A stretch of 42,049 nucleotides of DNA from Candidatus Peregrinibacteria bacterium GW2011_GWF2_39_17. GTDB taxonomy: Bacteria > Patescibacteriota > Gracilibacteria > UBA1369 > UBA12473. Below are positions 15,735 through 25,621 of this stretch, in pieces. The notes below the pieces were generated by a model, which had not been told where the DNA came from, made no database searches, and saw nothing but the letters and a program-made list of their open reading frames with translations. The position numbers were made by a program, and so were the translations under genes. Where the stretch lies: assembly GCA_000993615.1 (NCBI GenBank), contig LBWM01000012.1, positions 1-42,049 on the forward strand. The letters run 5' to 3'. Within the stretch, counting starts at the first letter, position 1, and every line of letters begins with the position of its first letter.

Positions 15735-15996
15735 CGTCCAACAAAAACAAACGACTATTAGCTTATTTAACCCCTGCAAACATAGACCAACTAGGTGATT
15801 TTCCTTTTGCTGATACCTACCGAATATTACGAACTAGAACAGCCGCCTCATAATGGCTAAAAACCAACCCTGCAAGGCACCAAAAAACACGACCTACTTG
15901 GTTTCCAAACGAGAAATAGATCATATTTACCCAATAACACAATAAAATATATTATTTTTTAAGCAACACATTTTCCAGGCAAAGCCGACTTTATTT
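15735..15996. other. Intergenic region without a recognised gene
   Basis: No open frame of note on either strand. It contains several short stems, for example TAGGT/ACCTA near 15791-15820, AGCC/GGCT near 15841 and ACCAA/TTGGT near 15879-15903, so a structured transcript is conceivable. I found none of the conserved parts of tmRNA, RNase P, SRP or 6S RNA. Confidence 0.3.
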
Positions 15997-16024
15997 TTGA
16001 CACAACCTAATCCACCAGTAAAAT
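15997..16024 (+). promoter_or_regulatory. Predicted promoter for rpoB
   Basis: Consensus TTGACA (15997-16002) and TAAAAT (16019-16024) are 16 bases apart. The leader of about 100 bases contains a CGCA/TGCG hairpin and a possible 30-codon leader peptide. Confidence 0.55.
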
Positions 16025-16046
16025 AGTCGATGCGCTTTCTTCAAAA

Positions 16047-16139
16047 ATGAATGTGTTGAGGAGGAATAAACAAGAAACGCATTTACCTGCGAAGGAGCCC
16101 AATTCCTTAGCCTTCCTCTACCTTAATAATTGTACATGA
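16047..16139 (+). CDS. Possible 30-aa leader peptide overlapping the rpoB start
   Basis: From ATG at 16047 a frame of 30 codons ends with TGA at 16137-16139. That stop overlaps the rpoB ATG (16136-16138) in an ATGA arrangement typical of translational coupling. It begins MNVLRRNKQETHLP and has five Leu among its 30 residues. It lies wholly in the predicted rpoB leader. It may be a coupling or attenuation peptide for RNA polymerase, or a chance frame; conservation in relatives would decide. Confidence 0.35.
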   Translation: MNVLRRNKQETHLPAKEPNSLAFLYLNNCT

Positions 16140-19100
16140 GCCAAAAAAAATCCCCAAAAAAGGATACCAATACCAATAAAAAAACTAGCTCAACCTCCGT
16201 CAAAAATCCAGTCACAAAATCACGCCTTTTCCTAACTAAACAGGAAAATTTTGCCTTACCCAACTTAATTGAAGTACAAACCAACTCCTACAAATGGTTT
16301 CTCGATGAAGGCATTAGAGAATTACTGGAGGAGATATCTCCGCTAAGTGATTTCTCTGGCAAAAAACTGGAACTTCATTTTTTAGAACACTCGATTGAAG
16401 AAGCAAAATACGACCCTGAAACCGCTAAACAAAAAAATTTAACCTTCGAGGCTCCACTTAAAGTACACGTCCAACTTATCAATAAAGAAACCGGCGAAAT
16501 TAAAGAACAAGACGTTTTCCTAGGAGGAATCCCCTTAATGACCAAACAGGGAAGCTTTATTGTTAACGGGATTGAACGCGTAGTAGTTAGCCAAATAGTC
16601 CGATCACCTGGTGTTTTCTTTTCCCGTAACCAAGCTGCGCCAGCCTATTGCAATGCTAAAATTATCCCAAAAAGAGGCGCTTGGCTCGAAATTGAAACTG
16701 ATAAAAAGGGGATTATTTCCGTTAAAATAGATCGTAAACGCAAAATCCCAATTACAAGCCTACTCCGTGTTTTTGGCTACGAAAAAGATAAAGATATCTT
16801 AGCACTTTGCAAGGATGTTATTACAGACAAAACCAAAGATTACATCTTGCTCACCCTAGAAAAAGACCCGGCAAAAACCGTAGACGAAGCCTACAAATCC
16901 ATCTATCGCAAAATTAGACCCGGGGATCTAGCCACTCCTGAAAACGCAAAATCACTTATTGATTCCATGTTTTTTGATTACAAAAAATACGATATGGGCG
17001 CTGTTGCTCGCTATAAAATTAATCGCCGCTTTGGCCTTGATACCCCCAATAATAAAAAATACCATACCTTTCAAGTAGAAGATCTTATCCGTATCTTAAA
17101 ACACCTCATTAAACTTAACAACGAAGAGCTTGAACCAGACGATATTGACCATTTGAGTAATCGTCGTATTCGCCCAGTTGGCGAATTAGTCCAAAACAAA
17201 TTTAGAGTTGGTCTACTTCGAACTGAACGTATCGCCAAAGATCGCATGACTGTCATGGAACTAGAAACTATTACCCCTACGCAGTTAATTAATTCACGAC
17301 CAATTACCGCTGCCTTACGTGAATTTTTCGCTAGCTCGCAATTATCGCAATTTATGGATCAAACTAACCCCTTAGCTGAACTTGCGCATAAAAGACGCCT
17401 TTCCGCTATGGGTCCAGGTGGACTTTCCAGAGAACGAGCTTCCTTTGATGTTCGTGACGTGCACCCCTCTCATTATGGCCGTATTTGTCCAATTGCTACA
17501 CCAGAAGGACCAAATATTGGATTAGTTGTTCACTTAGCGACCTATGCTCGACTTAATAAATATGGATTCATTGAAACTCCCTTTCGGCGCCTAAGTCACA
17601 CTACTCTTTCCAATAAAGAAGAAATTGTTCATCACACCTTAGACCAAGACATTAAAAATACTAAAGGAGTAATCTTGGCAAAATTAGGAAATTCCATTGA
17701 CGAAAAACTAGCGGAAAAAATTGAAAAAGAGACTAAAGGAAAAGCCGAAATTAAGGTGCGAGCTTTTCTGACAGATGAAGTTAGCTATTTCGACGCCGAA
17801 GATGAGAAAGAACTGGTTATCGCTCAAGCTAATTCCCCCTTAAATGACTACCGGGAATTTACCAGCAATCGAGTTGCAGCCAGAGCCAAAATGGAACCTT
17901 CCATGGCGCATGTTCGCGACATTACTCATGTTGATATTTCGCCTCAACAAATTATTTCCGTCACCACTTCTCTAATCCCTTTCTTGGAACATGACGATAA
18001 CACTCGCGCCTCCATGGGGTCTAATATGCAACGCCAAGCTGTTCCGCTATTAAAACCAGACTGTCCCCTAGTTGGGACTGGTATGGAAAGAGTAGCGGCC
18101 GAAAATTCCGGACAAGTGATTTTAGCGGAAAACAATGGTGAAGTTTCTTATGTGTCAGCCGACGAAATCACTGTAATTTACGATAACGGCAGCAAGAAAA
18201 CTTATCGCCTCACAAATTATTATCGCTCCAATCAAGCTACTTGCTACCACCAACGAGCCAAAGCCGTCAAAGGTCAGCGAGTCAAAAAAGGAGATCTTTT
18301 GGCAGACGGCGCCTCAACCGATGAAGGCGAATTATCATTGGGTCAAAACCTCTTTGTCGCTTATATCAGTTGGAGGGGTTACAACTTCGAAGATGCCGTT
18401 ATTATTTCCGAAAGGTTAATTCAAAAAGATGCTTTTAGCTCAGTACATATCGAAACCTTTACCGTAGATGTCCGAGATACTAAATTGGGACCAGAAATTG
18501 TTACCCAAGATATTCCCAATGTAGGAGAATCTCGACTTAAAGATCTAGATGTCAACGGCATTGTGCGCATTGGAGCCACAGTTCGCGAAGGAGATATCCT
18601 AGTTGGGAAAATTACCCCAAAAGGGGAAACTGAATTAACCCCTGAAGAAAGATTACTTCGCGCTATTTTTGGCGACAAAGCTCGTGATGTTAAAGATACT
18701 TCCCTACGCTTACCAGGTGGCGAAGGAGGAAAAGTAGTTAAGGTAGAAATCTTTGAAAGAGATAAGGGTGACGAATTATCAACCGGCGTTATTCAGCAAA
18801 TCCGAGTCAGTGTTGCCCAAACCAGAAAAATAGAAAAAGGAGATAAGGTTGCAGGAAGACACGGAAACAAAGGTGTTATTTCCATTATTGTCCCCAAAGA
18901 AGATATGCCCTATCTACCAGATGGCACACCAGTAGATATTATCTTAAATCCTCTTGGTGTCACCAGTCGTATGAATATTGGTCAGATTCTAGAAACTCAT
19001 CTAGGCTGGGCCTGTCAAAAACTTAATATCAAGGTAGCCACCCCGGCTCTTAATGGAACAAATCATGAGCGAATTACTGAATTATTAACCGAAGCTAATC

Positions 19101-19699
19101 TCCCCCCAGATGGAAAAATCCAACTTTATGACGGCCTCACCGGAGAACCCTTTGATCATAAAACCACTGTGGGCATTGCCTACATCATGAAACTAAACCA
19201 CTTAATTGAAGACAAAATTCACGCCCGTTCCGTTGGCCCTTACTCCCTAGTTACCCAACAACCACTCGGCGGTAAAGCGCAACATGGCGGACAACGTTTC
19301 GGAGAAATGGAAGTATGGGCATTAGAAGCTTACGGAGCGGCTCACACTCTTCAAGAAATGCTTACCATTAAATCAGATGATGTTTACGGCCGCGCTAAAG
19401 CTTATGAATCAATTGTTAAAAGTGAACCAATCCGCAAACCACGCACCCCTGAATCATTTAATGTACTTATGAAGGAACTACAAAGCCTTTGTCTTAATGT
19501 TGACCTTATTGAAACAGAAAAAATCGAAGAAGATGAAGCCATGGAAAATGATGAATATATTGCACCAGAAGAAGATGAAGTTATTTTAGCCTCTGAAGAA
19601 ACAGAAACTCCAGCAATAGATGGTGCCGTGACCATAGAAGAAGACGCTTTCACAGAAGAAGAACCGCCCTTGGAAGAAATTGGAAAAATGGAAAAATAA
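16136..19699 (+). CDS. rpoB: DNA-directed RNA polymerase subunit beta
   Basis: The beta subunit, about 1187 residues, forms one pincer and much of the active centre of RNA polymerase. Seen: GSFIVNGIERVVVSQ in the protrusion/lobe region, the rifampicin pocket around residues 399-435 (SQLSQFMDQTNPLAE, RRLSAMGPGGLSRERA), and GNKGVIS and GGQRFGEMEVWALEAYGA toward the C-terminus. The tail is acidic, a lineage-specific extension. I start at ATG 16136; an in-frame TTG two codons earlier is less likely. It is followed by ssb, not directly by rpoC. No rplKAJL cluster precedes it. Confidence 0.98.
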   Translation: MSQKKSPKKDTNTNKKTSSTSVKNPVTKSRLFLTKQENFALPNLIEVQTNSYKWFLDEGIRELLEEISPLSDFSGKKLELHFLEHSIEEAKYDPETAKQKNLTFEAPLKVHVQLINKETGEIKEQDVFLGGIPLMTKQGSFIVNGIERVVVSQIVRSPGVFFSRNQAAPAYCNAKIIPKRGAWLEIETDKKGIISVKIDRKRKIPITSLLRVFGYEKDKDILALCKDVITDKTKDYILLTLEKDPAKTVDEAYKSIYRKIRPGDLATPENAKSLIDSMFFDYKKYDMGAVARYKINRRFGLDTPNNKKYHTFQVEDLIRILKHLIKLNNEELEPDDIDHLSNRRIRPVGELVQNKFRVGLLRTERIAKDRMTVMELETITPTQLINSRPITAALREFFASSQLSQFMDQTNPLAELAHKRRLSAMGPGGLSRERASFDVRDVHPSHYGRICPIATPEGPNIGLVVHLATYARLNKYGFIETPFRRLSHTTLSNKEEIVHHTLDQDIKNTKGVILAKLGNSIDEKLAEKIEKETKGKAEIKVRAFLTDEVSYFDAEDEKELVIAQANSPLNDYREFTSNRVAARAKMEPSMAHVRDITHVDISPQQIISVTTSLIPFLEHDDNTRASMGSNMQRQAVPLLKPDCPLVGTGMERVAAENSGQVILAENNGEVSYVSADEITVIYDNGSKKTYRLTNYYRSNQATCYHQRAKAVKGQRVKKGDLLADGASTDEGELSLGQNLFVAYISWRGYNFEDAVIISERLIQKDAFSSVHIETFTVDVRDTKLGPEIVTQDIPNVGESRLKDLDVNGIVRIGATVREGDILVGKITPKGETELTPEERLLRAIFGDKARDVKDTSLRLPGGEGGKVVKVEIFERDKGDELSTGVIQQIRVSVAQTRKIEKGDKVAGRHGNKGVISIIVPKEDMPYLPDGTPVDIILNPLGVTSRMNIGQILETHLGWACQKLNIKVATPALNGTNHERITELLTEANLPPDGKIQLYDGLTGEPFDHKTTVGIAYIMKLNHLIEDKIHARSVGPYSLVTQQPLGGKAQHGGQRFGEMEVWALEAYGAAHTLQEMLTIKSDDVYGRAKAYESIVKSEPIRKPRTPESFNVLMKELQSLCLNVDLIETEKIEEDEAMENDEYIAPEEDEVILASEETETPAIDGAVTIEEDAFTEEEPPLEEIGKMEK

Positions 19700-19768
19700 C
19701 ATTCTTTAAAAATCCTAAATTCTCCTTGATTTCAAATTCATAAATTATTAAATCCTAACCCAATACCC

Positions 19769-20284
19769 ATGCGCAGTGTCAATAAAGTTATTATCATCGG
19801 AAATGTAACCCGTGAACCACAAACACGCACTACTCAAAACGGCCAATTAGTTTGTACTTTCGGAGTAGCAACTAATCGTTCCTGGAAAACAGCCGGTGGC
19901 GCAGACCACGAATCCGCTGAATTTCATGAAGTCGTTGCTTGGGCTAAGCTCGCTGAAATTTGCGAAAAATATATCCACAAAGGAAAATTGGTTTACATTG
20001 AAGGTTATTTAAAAACAAGGAACTGGGATACAGCAGACGGCACTCGCCGTTTTAAGACAGAAGTGGTTATTCAGGATTTAATTCTTCTCGACAAACCAGA
20101 ACGCTCTGGAGAAGAAAGTTCCTTCGAACAAGAAGTAATGGATGCTCAACCACAAGCCGAAGATTTTTCCGAAGAAGAAGATCACCTAATGGACAATTCC
20201 GAACCAGTTGAACAAACAGACCAGTCACCAGCCAGAAATTCATCAAAAGAAGAAAATCTCATTGATAAAGATTTAGGTCTGTAA
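19769..20284 (+). CDS. ssb: Single-stranded DNA-binding protein, located between rpoB and rpoC
   Basis: A 171-residue SSB. The OB fold spans residues 1-112: VNKVIIIGNVTREPQTRTT, TFGVATNRSW, EFHEVVAWAKLAEICEKY, GKLVYIEGYLKTRNW. The rest is a disordered acidic tail. The tail ends IDKDLGL, whereas nearly all bacterial SSBs end in a DDDIPF-like tip that recruits partner proteins. Position is unusual: 69 bases after rpoB and 45 bases before rpoC, same strand, so probably cotranscribed with RNA polymerase. In most bacteria ssb sits with rpsF/rpsR or alone. Confidence 0.96.
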   Translation: MRSVNKVIIIGNVTREPQTRTTQNGQLVCTFGVATNRSWKTAGGADHESAEFHEVVAWAKLAEICEKYIHKGKLVYIEGYLKTRNWDTADGTRRFKTEVVIQDLILLDKPERSGEESSFEQEVMDAQPQAEDFSEEEDHLMDNSEPVEQTDQSPARNSSKEENLIDKDLGL

Positions 20285-20329
20285 AAACAAAATTCTATTT
20301 TTTAGGCTTTTAATTTCTACCCGTTTGTT

Positions 20330-23300
20330 ATGATGTCAAAAGATAATTTACCACTCACTTTTAAGGGAATAGCCCTGTCTGTTGCCTCTCCAGAAGAAAT
20401 CTTGTCCTGGTCGCATGGCGAAGTAAAAAAACCAGAAACCATCAACTACCGAACACAAAAGCCGGAAAGAGATGGCTTGTTTTGCGAAAAAATATTCGGT
20501 CCAACTAAAAACTGGGAATGTTACTGTGGAAAATACAAAAGGATTCGATACAAAGGAGTTATTTGCGAAAAATGCGGAGTAGAAGTCACCCGCTCTATTG
20601 TCCGACGCGAACGAATGGGGCATATCAAATTAGCCGTACCAGTGACACACATCTGGTTTCTACGTTCAACGCCAAGTCGAATCGGTTTATTGCTAAATTT
20701 ACCAGTTAAAACTCTTGAACAAGTAGTCTACTTTGCAGCTTACGTTATTACCGAAGTAGATGAAAAAGCCAAAGAAGAAACATTTGAACAACTCAAAGAG
20801 GAATTCAAAAATTACAGAATTAAAATTCAAAAGGAATTTAAAGAAAAAAATGACCAAGTGGAAAAATCACCTACCCCTGAAAAACTTGAGAAAGAAATGG
20901 CCGCAAAAATCGAAGAATTAACCATGCAACATAACACCGCCAGAGAAGAACTGCAAAATATCAAACCAGGGCATATTTTAACAGAATTATCTTATCGCGA
21001 TATGTCTATGAAATTCGGACATGTCTTTAAGGCTGGCACTGGCGCTGAATCCCTAAGAGAAGTAATAAAAAATACTGACCTAACCCAACTAAAGACCAAC
21101 CTTGAAGAACAACTCAAAAAAGCCAGTGGGCAAAAACATAAAAAGCTCACTAAACGCCTCAAATTAGTAGGTAGCTTCCTAAAGGCAACAATCAATCCTG
21201 AATGGATGATTATTACTATTTTACCAGTAATTCCGCCTGATTTAAGACCTATGGTTCAACTTGACGGCGGACGCTTTGCCGCCTCTGACTTAAACGATCT
21301 TTACCGCAGAGTCATTAATCGTAACAACCGTTTAAAACGCTTACTCTCCATTGGCGCCCCGGAAGTTATCTGTCGAAATGAAAAAAGAATGCTTCAAGAA
21401 GCAGTCGATGCTCTTTTGAATAATAGCGCCCGCCAAAGCCGCGCCGTTTTTAATACCGGCGACAAACGAAAACTACGCTCTCTATCTGATATGCTTAAGG
21501 GGAAACAAGGACGCTTTCGCCAAAATTTACTTGGGAAACGAGTTGATTATTCCGGACGTTCCGTTATCGTAGTTGGCCCCCATCTTAAATTACACCAATG
21601 TGGTTTACCAAAAACAATGGCCCTAGAGCTTTTCAAACCATTTGTTATTGGACAACTAATTGGCGAAGGATATGCTCACAACATCAAAAACGCCGAAAGA
21701 CTAATCCTAAGTAATAAACGAGAAGTCTGGGATATTTTAGAAAAAATCACTAAAGATCACTATGTCCTCCTTAATCGCGCTCCAACTTTGCATCGTCTTG
21801 GTATTCAATCCTTCCAAGCCATCCTAGTAGAAGGCAAAGCTATTATGATTCATCCTCTTGTTTGCGCCGCCTTTAACGCTGACTTCGACGGTGACCAAAT
21901 GGCTGTCCATGTCCCCCTATCCAGAAGAGCCCAAGAAGAAGCCAAAGGCCTAATGCTTTCCGCTAATAACCTTCTTAAGCCATCAGCCGGAGAACCAATT
22001 GTCAACCCAACTCAAGACATGGTACTTGGTTGCTACTTCCTAACTCAAACCCATGCTGGCAAAAAAGGAGAAGGCATGATCTTTGCTGATCCCAAAGAAG
22101 CCTTTATGGCCTACGAACTAGAACATCTTAATTTACAAGCCATTATCAAAGTAAGAATAAAAGGGGAAATCATTGAAACCTCTGTTGGCCGCTTGATCTT
22201 TAACGAAATTCTTCCTGATGGCATGGCCTATATTAATGAAGCCCTGACCAAAAAATCTCTTTTAAATATAATTGCCAGCTGTTACAACCAATTCAGCTAT
22301 GAAATAACAGCTCAAGTTTGCGATGCAATTAAAAAAATGGGGTTTGAATTTGCTACCAAGTCCGGTATTTCCATCAGCGCCGCTGATATGATTGTTCCAA
22401 AAAGCAAAGAAAAAACAATTGAAGCAGCTTCCGAAGTGGTCAAAAAAATAAATAATCAATACTGGAAAGGCCTTGTCACTGACCGGGAACGATACCACCA
22501 AACCATTAAAGTCTGGGCACAAGCTAAATCCGATATTACCAAATCTTTATTCGAAAGTTTCCCTGAAGAAAATGATATTTTATATAGCGTGGCCTCTGGA
22601 GCTAGAGGTAATTGGGGACAAATCACCCAATTATGCGGGATTAAAGGATTAGTTGCCAATCCGGCCGGAGAAACAATCGAGTTACCTATTCGCTCCAATC
22701 TAAAAGAAGGATTCACCATCTTGGAATACTTCATTGCCACACACGGAGGAAGAAAAGGAAAATCTGATACGGCTCTAAAAACCGCTGAAGCCGGCTACCT
22801 TACCCGTCGCCTTGTTGATGCGGTTCAAGATATAGTGGTCAAAGAAAAAGAATGCGGCTCAAAACGAGAACACGAAATTACCGTAGAACAAAGTGAAAAA
22901 ATAGGAGAAGATTTTGAAAAACGCATTTTTGGACGTGTCCTTGCTTCTGACCTCAAATCACCAGCCGGAAAAGTGCTAGCTAAACGTAATACCGAAATCG
23001 ATCATAAACTTATTGCCACCATTAAAGAAATGGGTATTACTACGGTTCAAGTTCGCAATGTTATTACCTGTCAAACCCAAAATGGCATTTGCCAAATGTG
23101 CTATGGCCGAGATCTAGGCACAAATCTTCCTGTAGATTTAGGTACAGCTGTCGGAATTATTGCGGCGCAAAGTATTGGGGAACCAGGAACTCAGCTTACC
23201 ATGAGAACCTTCCACATGGGAGGTGTAGCTGAAGGCAGCGATATTACCCAAGGTTTAACTCGGGTTGAAGAATTATTAGAAGCCAGACCTCCTAAAATTC

Positions 23301-24154
23301 CAGCTCTACTAGCCAAAACTAAAGGACATGTCAAAATTTCTCGCAAAGGTAAATATAGTGAAATAGTTATTTTAAGCGATGAAGTACAAGAAAAAAGCTA
23401 TCTTCTACCAGAAAAAGCCACAGTCAAAGTAAAAGTAAATCAAGCCTTTAAAGCTAAGGATACTTTAGCCGAAAATAAAGAAACTAAAATGACTGTCAAA
23501 GCAGAAGAAAGCGGAAGGGTTGTCAAAATTCAGAAAGATAGAATCATCATCATAAGCGATGAAGCGGTTGAAGAAATTTATAAAATCCCAGCTGAACGAT
23601 CAGTCCTTGTTAAAAATGGAGACTTGGTTAGCCCTGGGCAAGCTCTCAGTGGCGGACATAAAAATTTAAGAGAATTAATGGGTCTAGCCGATATCCATGC
23701 GGCCCAACATTATATTTTAAGTGAAGTACAAAGTATTTATGCCTCTCAAGGTCAAAAAATTAATGACAAACATATTGAAATTATTGTTCGCCAAATGTTC
23801 TCTAAAGTCAGAATTCAAGAAGCTGGCGACAGCAATTTCCTACCAGGAGAAATTGTCGATCTTATCATTTTTGAAAAAACCAATGGAACCCTCAAAAAAG
23901 CTCATAAAAAAGAATCAACCGGAGAACGTTTATTGCTAGGACTCACCAGGATATCCCTCCAAACCGATAGCTGGCTATCAGCCGCTTCCTTCCAAGAAAC
24001 CATTCGCGTTTTGGTTGAAGCTGCCACTACCAAAAAAATAGATTATCTTGAAGGTCTTAAGGAAAACGTAATTATCGGTAAATTAATCCCAGCCGGAGCC
24101 ACTTACCGCAAAACGCATGGTATCCACAAGGAAGAAAAAGAAAATGAGAATTAA
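20330..24154 (+). CDS. rpoC: DNA-directed RNA polymerase subunit beta'
   Basis: A 1274-residue beta' subunit. The N-terminal zinc site has Cys64, Cys66, Cys79 and Cys82 (CYCG...CEKC). The catalytic magnesium loop NADFDGDQMAVH lies near residue 515. The second zinc site uses a Cys near 842 and CQTQNGICQMC near 914-924. The bridge/trigger region GEPGTQLTMRTFHMGG follows. All catalytic elements are intact. The gene starts with ATG ATG; I take the first. It is separated from rpoB by ssb and followed by rpsL after 87 bases. Confidence 0.98.
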   Translation: MMSKDNLPLTFKGIALSVASPEEILSWSHGEVKKPETINYRTQKPERDGLFCEKIFGPTKNWECYCGKYKRIRYKGVICEKCGVEVTRSIVRRERMGHIKLAVPVTHIWFLRSTPSRIGLLLNLPVKTLEQVVYFAAYVITEVDEKAKEETFEQLKEEFKNYRIKIQKEFKEKNDQVEKSPTPEKLEKEMAAKIEELTMQHNTAREELQNIKPGHILTELSYRDMSMKFGHVFKAGTGAESLREVIKNTDLTQLKTNLEEQLKKASGQKHKKLTKRLKLVGSFLKATINPEWMIITILPVIPPDLRPMVQLDGGRFAASDLNDLYRRVINRNNRLKRLLSIGAPEVICRNEKRMLQEAVDALLNNSARQSRAVFNTGDKRKLRSLSDMLKGKQGRFRQNLLGKRVDYSGRSVIVVGPHLKLHQCGLPKTMALELFKPFVIGQLIGEGYAHNIKNAERLILSNKREVWDILEKITKDHYVLLNRAPTLHRLGIQSFQAILVEGKAIMIHPLVCAAFNADFDGDQMAVHVPLSRRAQEEAKGLMLSANNLLKPSAGEPIVNPTQDMVLGCYFLTQTHAGKKGEGMIFADPKEAFMAYELEHLNLQAIIKVRIKGEIIETSVGRLIFNEILPDGMAYINEALTKKSLLNIIASCYNQFSYEITAQVCDAIKKMGFEFATKSGISISAADMIVPKSKEKTIEAASEVVKKINNQYWKGLVTDRERYHQTIKVWAQAKSDITKSLFESFPEENDILYSVASGARGNWGQITQLCGIKGLVANPAGETIELPIRSNLKEGFTILEYFIATHGGRKGKSDTALKTAEAGYLTRRLVDAVQDIVVKEKECGSKREHEITVEQSEKIGEDFEKRIFGRVLASDLKSPAGKVLAKRNTEIDHKLIATIKEMGITTVQVRNVITCQTQNGICQMCYGRDLGTNLPVDLGTAVGIIAAQSIGEPGTQLTMRTFHMGGVAEGSDITQGLTRVEELLEARPPKIPALLAKTKGHVKISRKGKYSEIVILSDEVQEKSYLLPEKATVKVKVNQAFKAKDTLAENKETKMTVKAEESGRVVKIQKDRIIIISDEAVEEIYKIPAERSVLVKNGDLVSPGQALSGGHKNLRELMGLADIHAAQHYILSEVQSIYASQGQKINDKHIEIIVRQMFSKVRIQEAGDSNFLPGEIVDLIIFEKTNGTLKKAHKKESTGERLLLGLTRISLQTDSWLSAASFQETIRVLVEAATTKKIDYLEGLKENVIIGKLIPAGATYRKTHGIHKEEKENEN

Positions 24155-24241
24155 AAACTTGCGCAGGCCTTAAAAATCAATTAAAGTCCAATCTCGACTG
24201 TCTTAATTTCATTCTCATCACAACCTCAACTAAATCTCACA

Positions 24242-24658
24242 ATGCCAACCATCAACCAATTAATACGCGCCCCTCGCAAAAATAAAACCAAGAAAAGCAA
24301 ATCACCAGCCTTACAAAGAATTTTTAATACTCTTAAAAATCATTCCGTTAGCCTAGGTTGTCCCCAAAAAAGAGGTGTTTGCGTTAAAGTAACAACCATG
24401 ACGCCTAAAAAACCTAACTCGGCTTTACGTAAAATCGCTCGTGTTCGCTTAACAAATGGCATGGAAGTTAATGCTTATATCCCTGGTGAAGGCCATAATC
24501 TTCAAGAACACTCGGTTGTCATAATTCGTGGTGGTCGAGTCAAAGATCTCCCTGGCGTAAGATATCACATTATTCGTGGCAGCTTAGATACTCAAGGCGT
24601 TGCTAACCGCAAACAAGGTCGTTCATTATATGGAGCAAAGAAACCCAAAAAGGCCTAA
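24242..24658 (+). CDS. rpsL: Small ribosomal subunit protein uS12
   Basis: A 138-residue S12, which lines the decoding centre and contacts EF-Tu and EF-G. The sequence begins [16 protein letters not shown] and has [17 protein letters not shown], the loop in which streptomycin resistance arises, and [13 protein letters not shown]. It opens the str cluster. A weak promoter (TTGCGC at 24159-24164, TAAAGT at 24182-24187, 17-base spacing) may lie upstream, but read-through from rpoC is also possible. Confidence 0.98.
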   Translation: MPTINQLIRAPRKNKTKKSKSPALQRIFNTLKNHSVSLGCPQKRGVCVKVTTMTPKKPNSALRKIARVRLTNGMEVNAYIPGEGHNLQEHSVVIIRGGRVKDLPGVRYHIIRGSLDTQGVANRKQGRSLYGAKKPKKA

Positions 24659-24701
24659 TAAAGCCTACAACAATTTTTAATTTTTTCCTTTTTAGCTTTT
24701 T

Positions 24702-25160
24702 ATGCCCAAAAAACATATCACCAAATATATTCCCGAAGGCTCCAATCCCCTTCAGGAAAAATTCATTAATTACATCATGAAAAGTGGTAAAAAAAGTATT
24801 GCCCGCAAAATTTTCGGGGAGACCCTAGTCGAAATTCAAAAAAAGGGAAATAACAACCCTGAATTAATTTTCGAAAAAGCGATTGAAAACGTCCAACCAA
24901 ATATGGAAGTAAGACCAAAAAGAATTGGCGGTGCTGTTTACCAAATACCCATGGAAGTAAAACCAGGAAGACGTCTTATGCTTTCTTTTAGATGGATCCT
25001 AGAAGCCGCCAGAAAAAGTAAAGGTTCCCGCATGGCCATTCGCCTTAGTCGTGAATTAATGGAAGCCGCTGAAGGAACCGGCTATTCAATGAAGAAAAAA
25101 GAAGATACACACCGTATGGCAGAATCAAATAAGGCATTCGCGCACTATGCCCGCTACTAA
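24702..25160 (+). CDS. rpsG: Small ribosomal subunit protein uS7
   Basis: A 152-residue S7, the primary binder that organises the 16S 3' major domain (head). Recognisable parts are LQEKFINYIMKSGKKSIARK, the ENVQPNMEVRPKRIGGAVYQ beta-hairpin region and RRLMLSFRWILEAAR. It follows rpsL after 43 bases. Its last 14 bases overlap the start of the DUF1284-like gene in another frame, which suggests coupled translation. In most bacteria rpsG is followed by fusA; here two extra genes intervene. Confidence 0.98.
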   Translation: MPKKHITKYIPEGSNPLQEKFINYIMKSGKKSIARKIFGETLVEIQKKGNNNPELIFEKAIENVQPNMEVRPKRIGGAVYQIPMEVKPGRRLMLSFRWILEAARKSKGSRMAIRLSRELMEAAEGTGYSMKKKEDTHRMAESNKAFAHYARY

Positions 25161-25620
25161 AATAATTGAATTAAGAGCCCACCATTTATACACCTTGTTG
25201 AGTTATCAACGTCTGCCTAAATTTTTAAAACCGTTTGCTAAATTTAGCAAAAATTTAAAATTGACTCTTTGTGGTTATAAAAATGGGAATCAATTTTCAA
25301 CCCATTTAATCCAAACCATGGACGATCTTTTAACTGAAAAAATAAAAAATGTAAGAATCACTAGTACACGTGACTTTCTCTGTCAACAATGCCATCAAAA
25401 AAGAGAAAAATATTGCCAGGTGGCTGGCCTAAAATGGAGTCTCCTTTTTTTAAAAAAACTGGACCAAACTATTGCCCAAAACTCAAATGGTTTCTTGGAA
25501 ATAGGGAAAATATATCCAACCAAAAAAATCATTAAAAATTATTCACTTATCAAAAAGGCTATTTTAAAAACAATATGGCAACTCCCCTCCTTGATTATTA
25601 ATTTAAAAAGTAAAAATTAA
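25147..25620 (+). CDS. DUF1284-like Cys/His protein inside the str cluster
   Basis: A 157-residue basic protein. The N-terminal ELRAHHLYTLLSYQ (His12, His13) and the later DFLCQQCHQKREKYC (Cys79, Cys82, Cys90) recall the DUF1284 family pattern LRxHHLLC...DxICxxC...C, thought to bind a metal or iron-sulphur cluster. The Cys normally after HHLL is Tyr15 here, and the C-terminal half is Lys/Ile-rich and unlike the family. Biochemical function is unknown. The ATG lies inside rpsG (14-base overlap), so expression should follow ribosomal protein S7. The family call is mine by eye. Confidence 0.5.
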   Translation: MPATKIIELRAHHLYTLLSYQRLPKFLKPFAKFSKNLKLTLCGYKNGNQFSTHLIQTMDDLLTEKIKNVRITSTRDFLCQQCHQKREKYCQVAGLKWSLLFLKKLDQTIAQNSNGFLEIGKIYPTKKIIKNYSLIKKAILKTIWQLPSLIINLKSKN

Positions 25621-25621
25621 C

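Noticed and set aside
15735-15996. tmRNA gene
   Set aside because: A tag-like stretch ACAAACGACTATTAGC is present, but there is no tRNA-like 5' or 3' end, no TTCGA loop and the reading gives no credible tag.
16130-16135. TTG start for rpoB two codons upstream
   Set aside because: ATG at 16136 is adjacent and preferred; the TTG adds only Met-Tyr.
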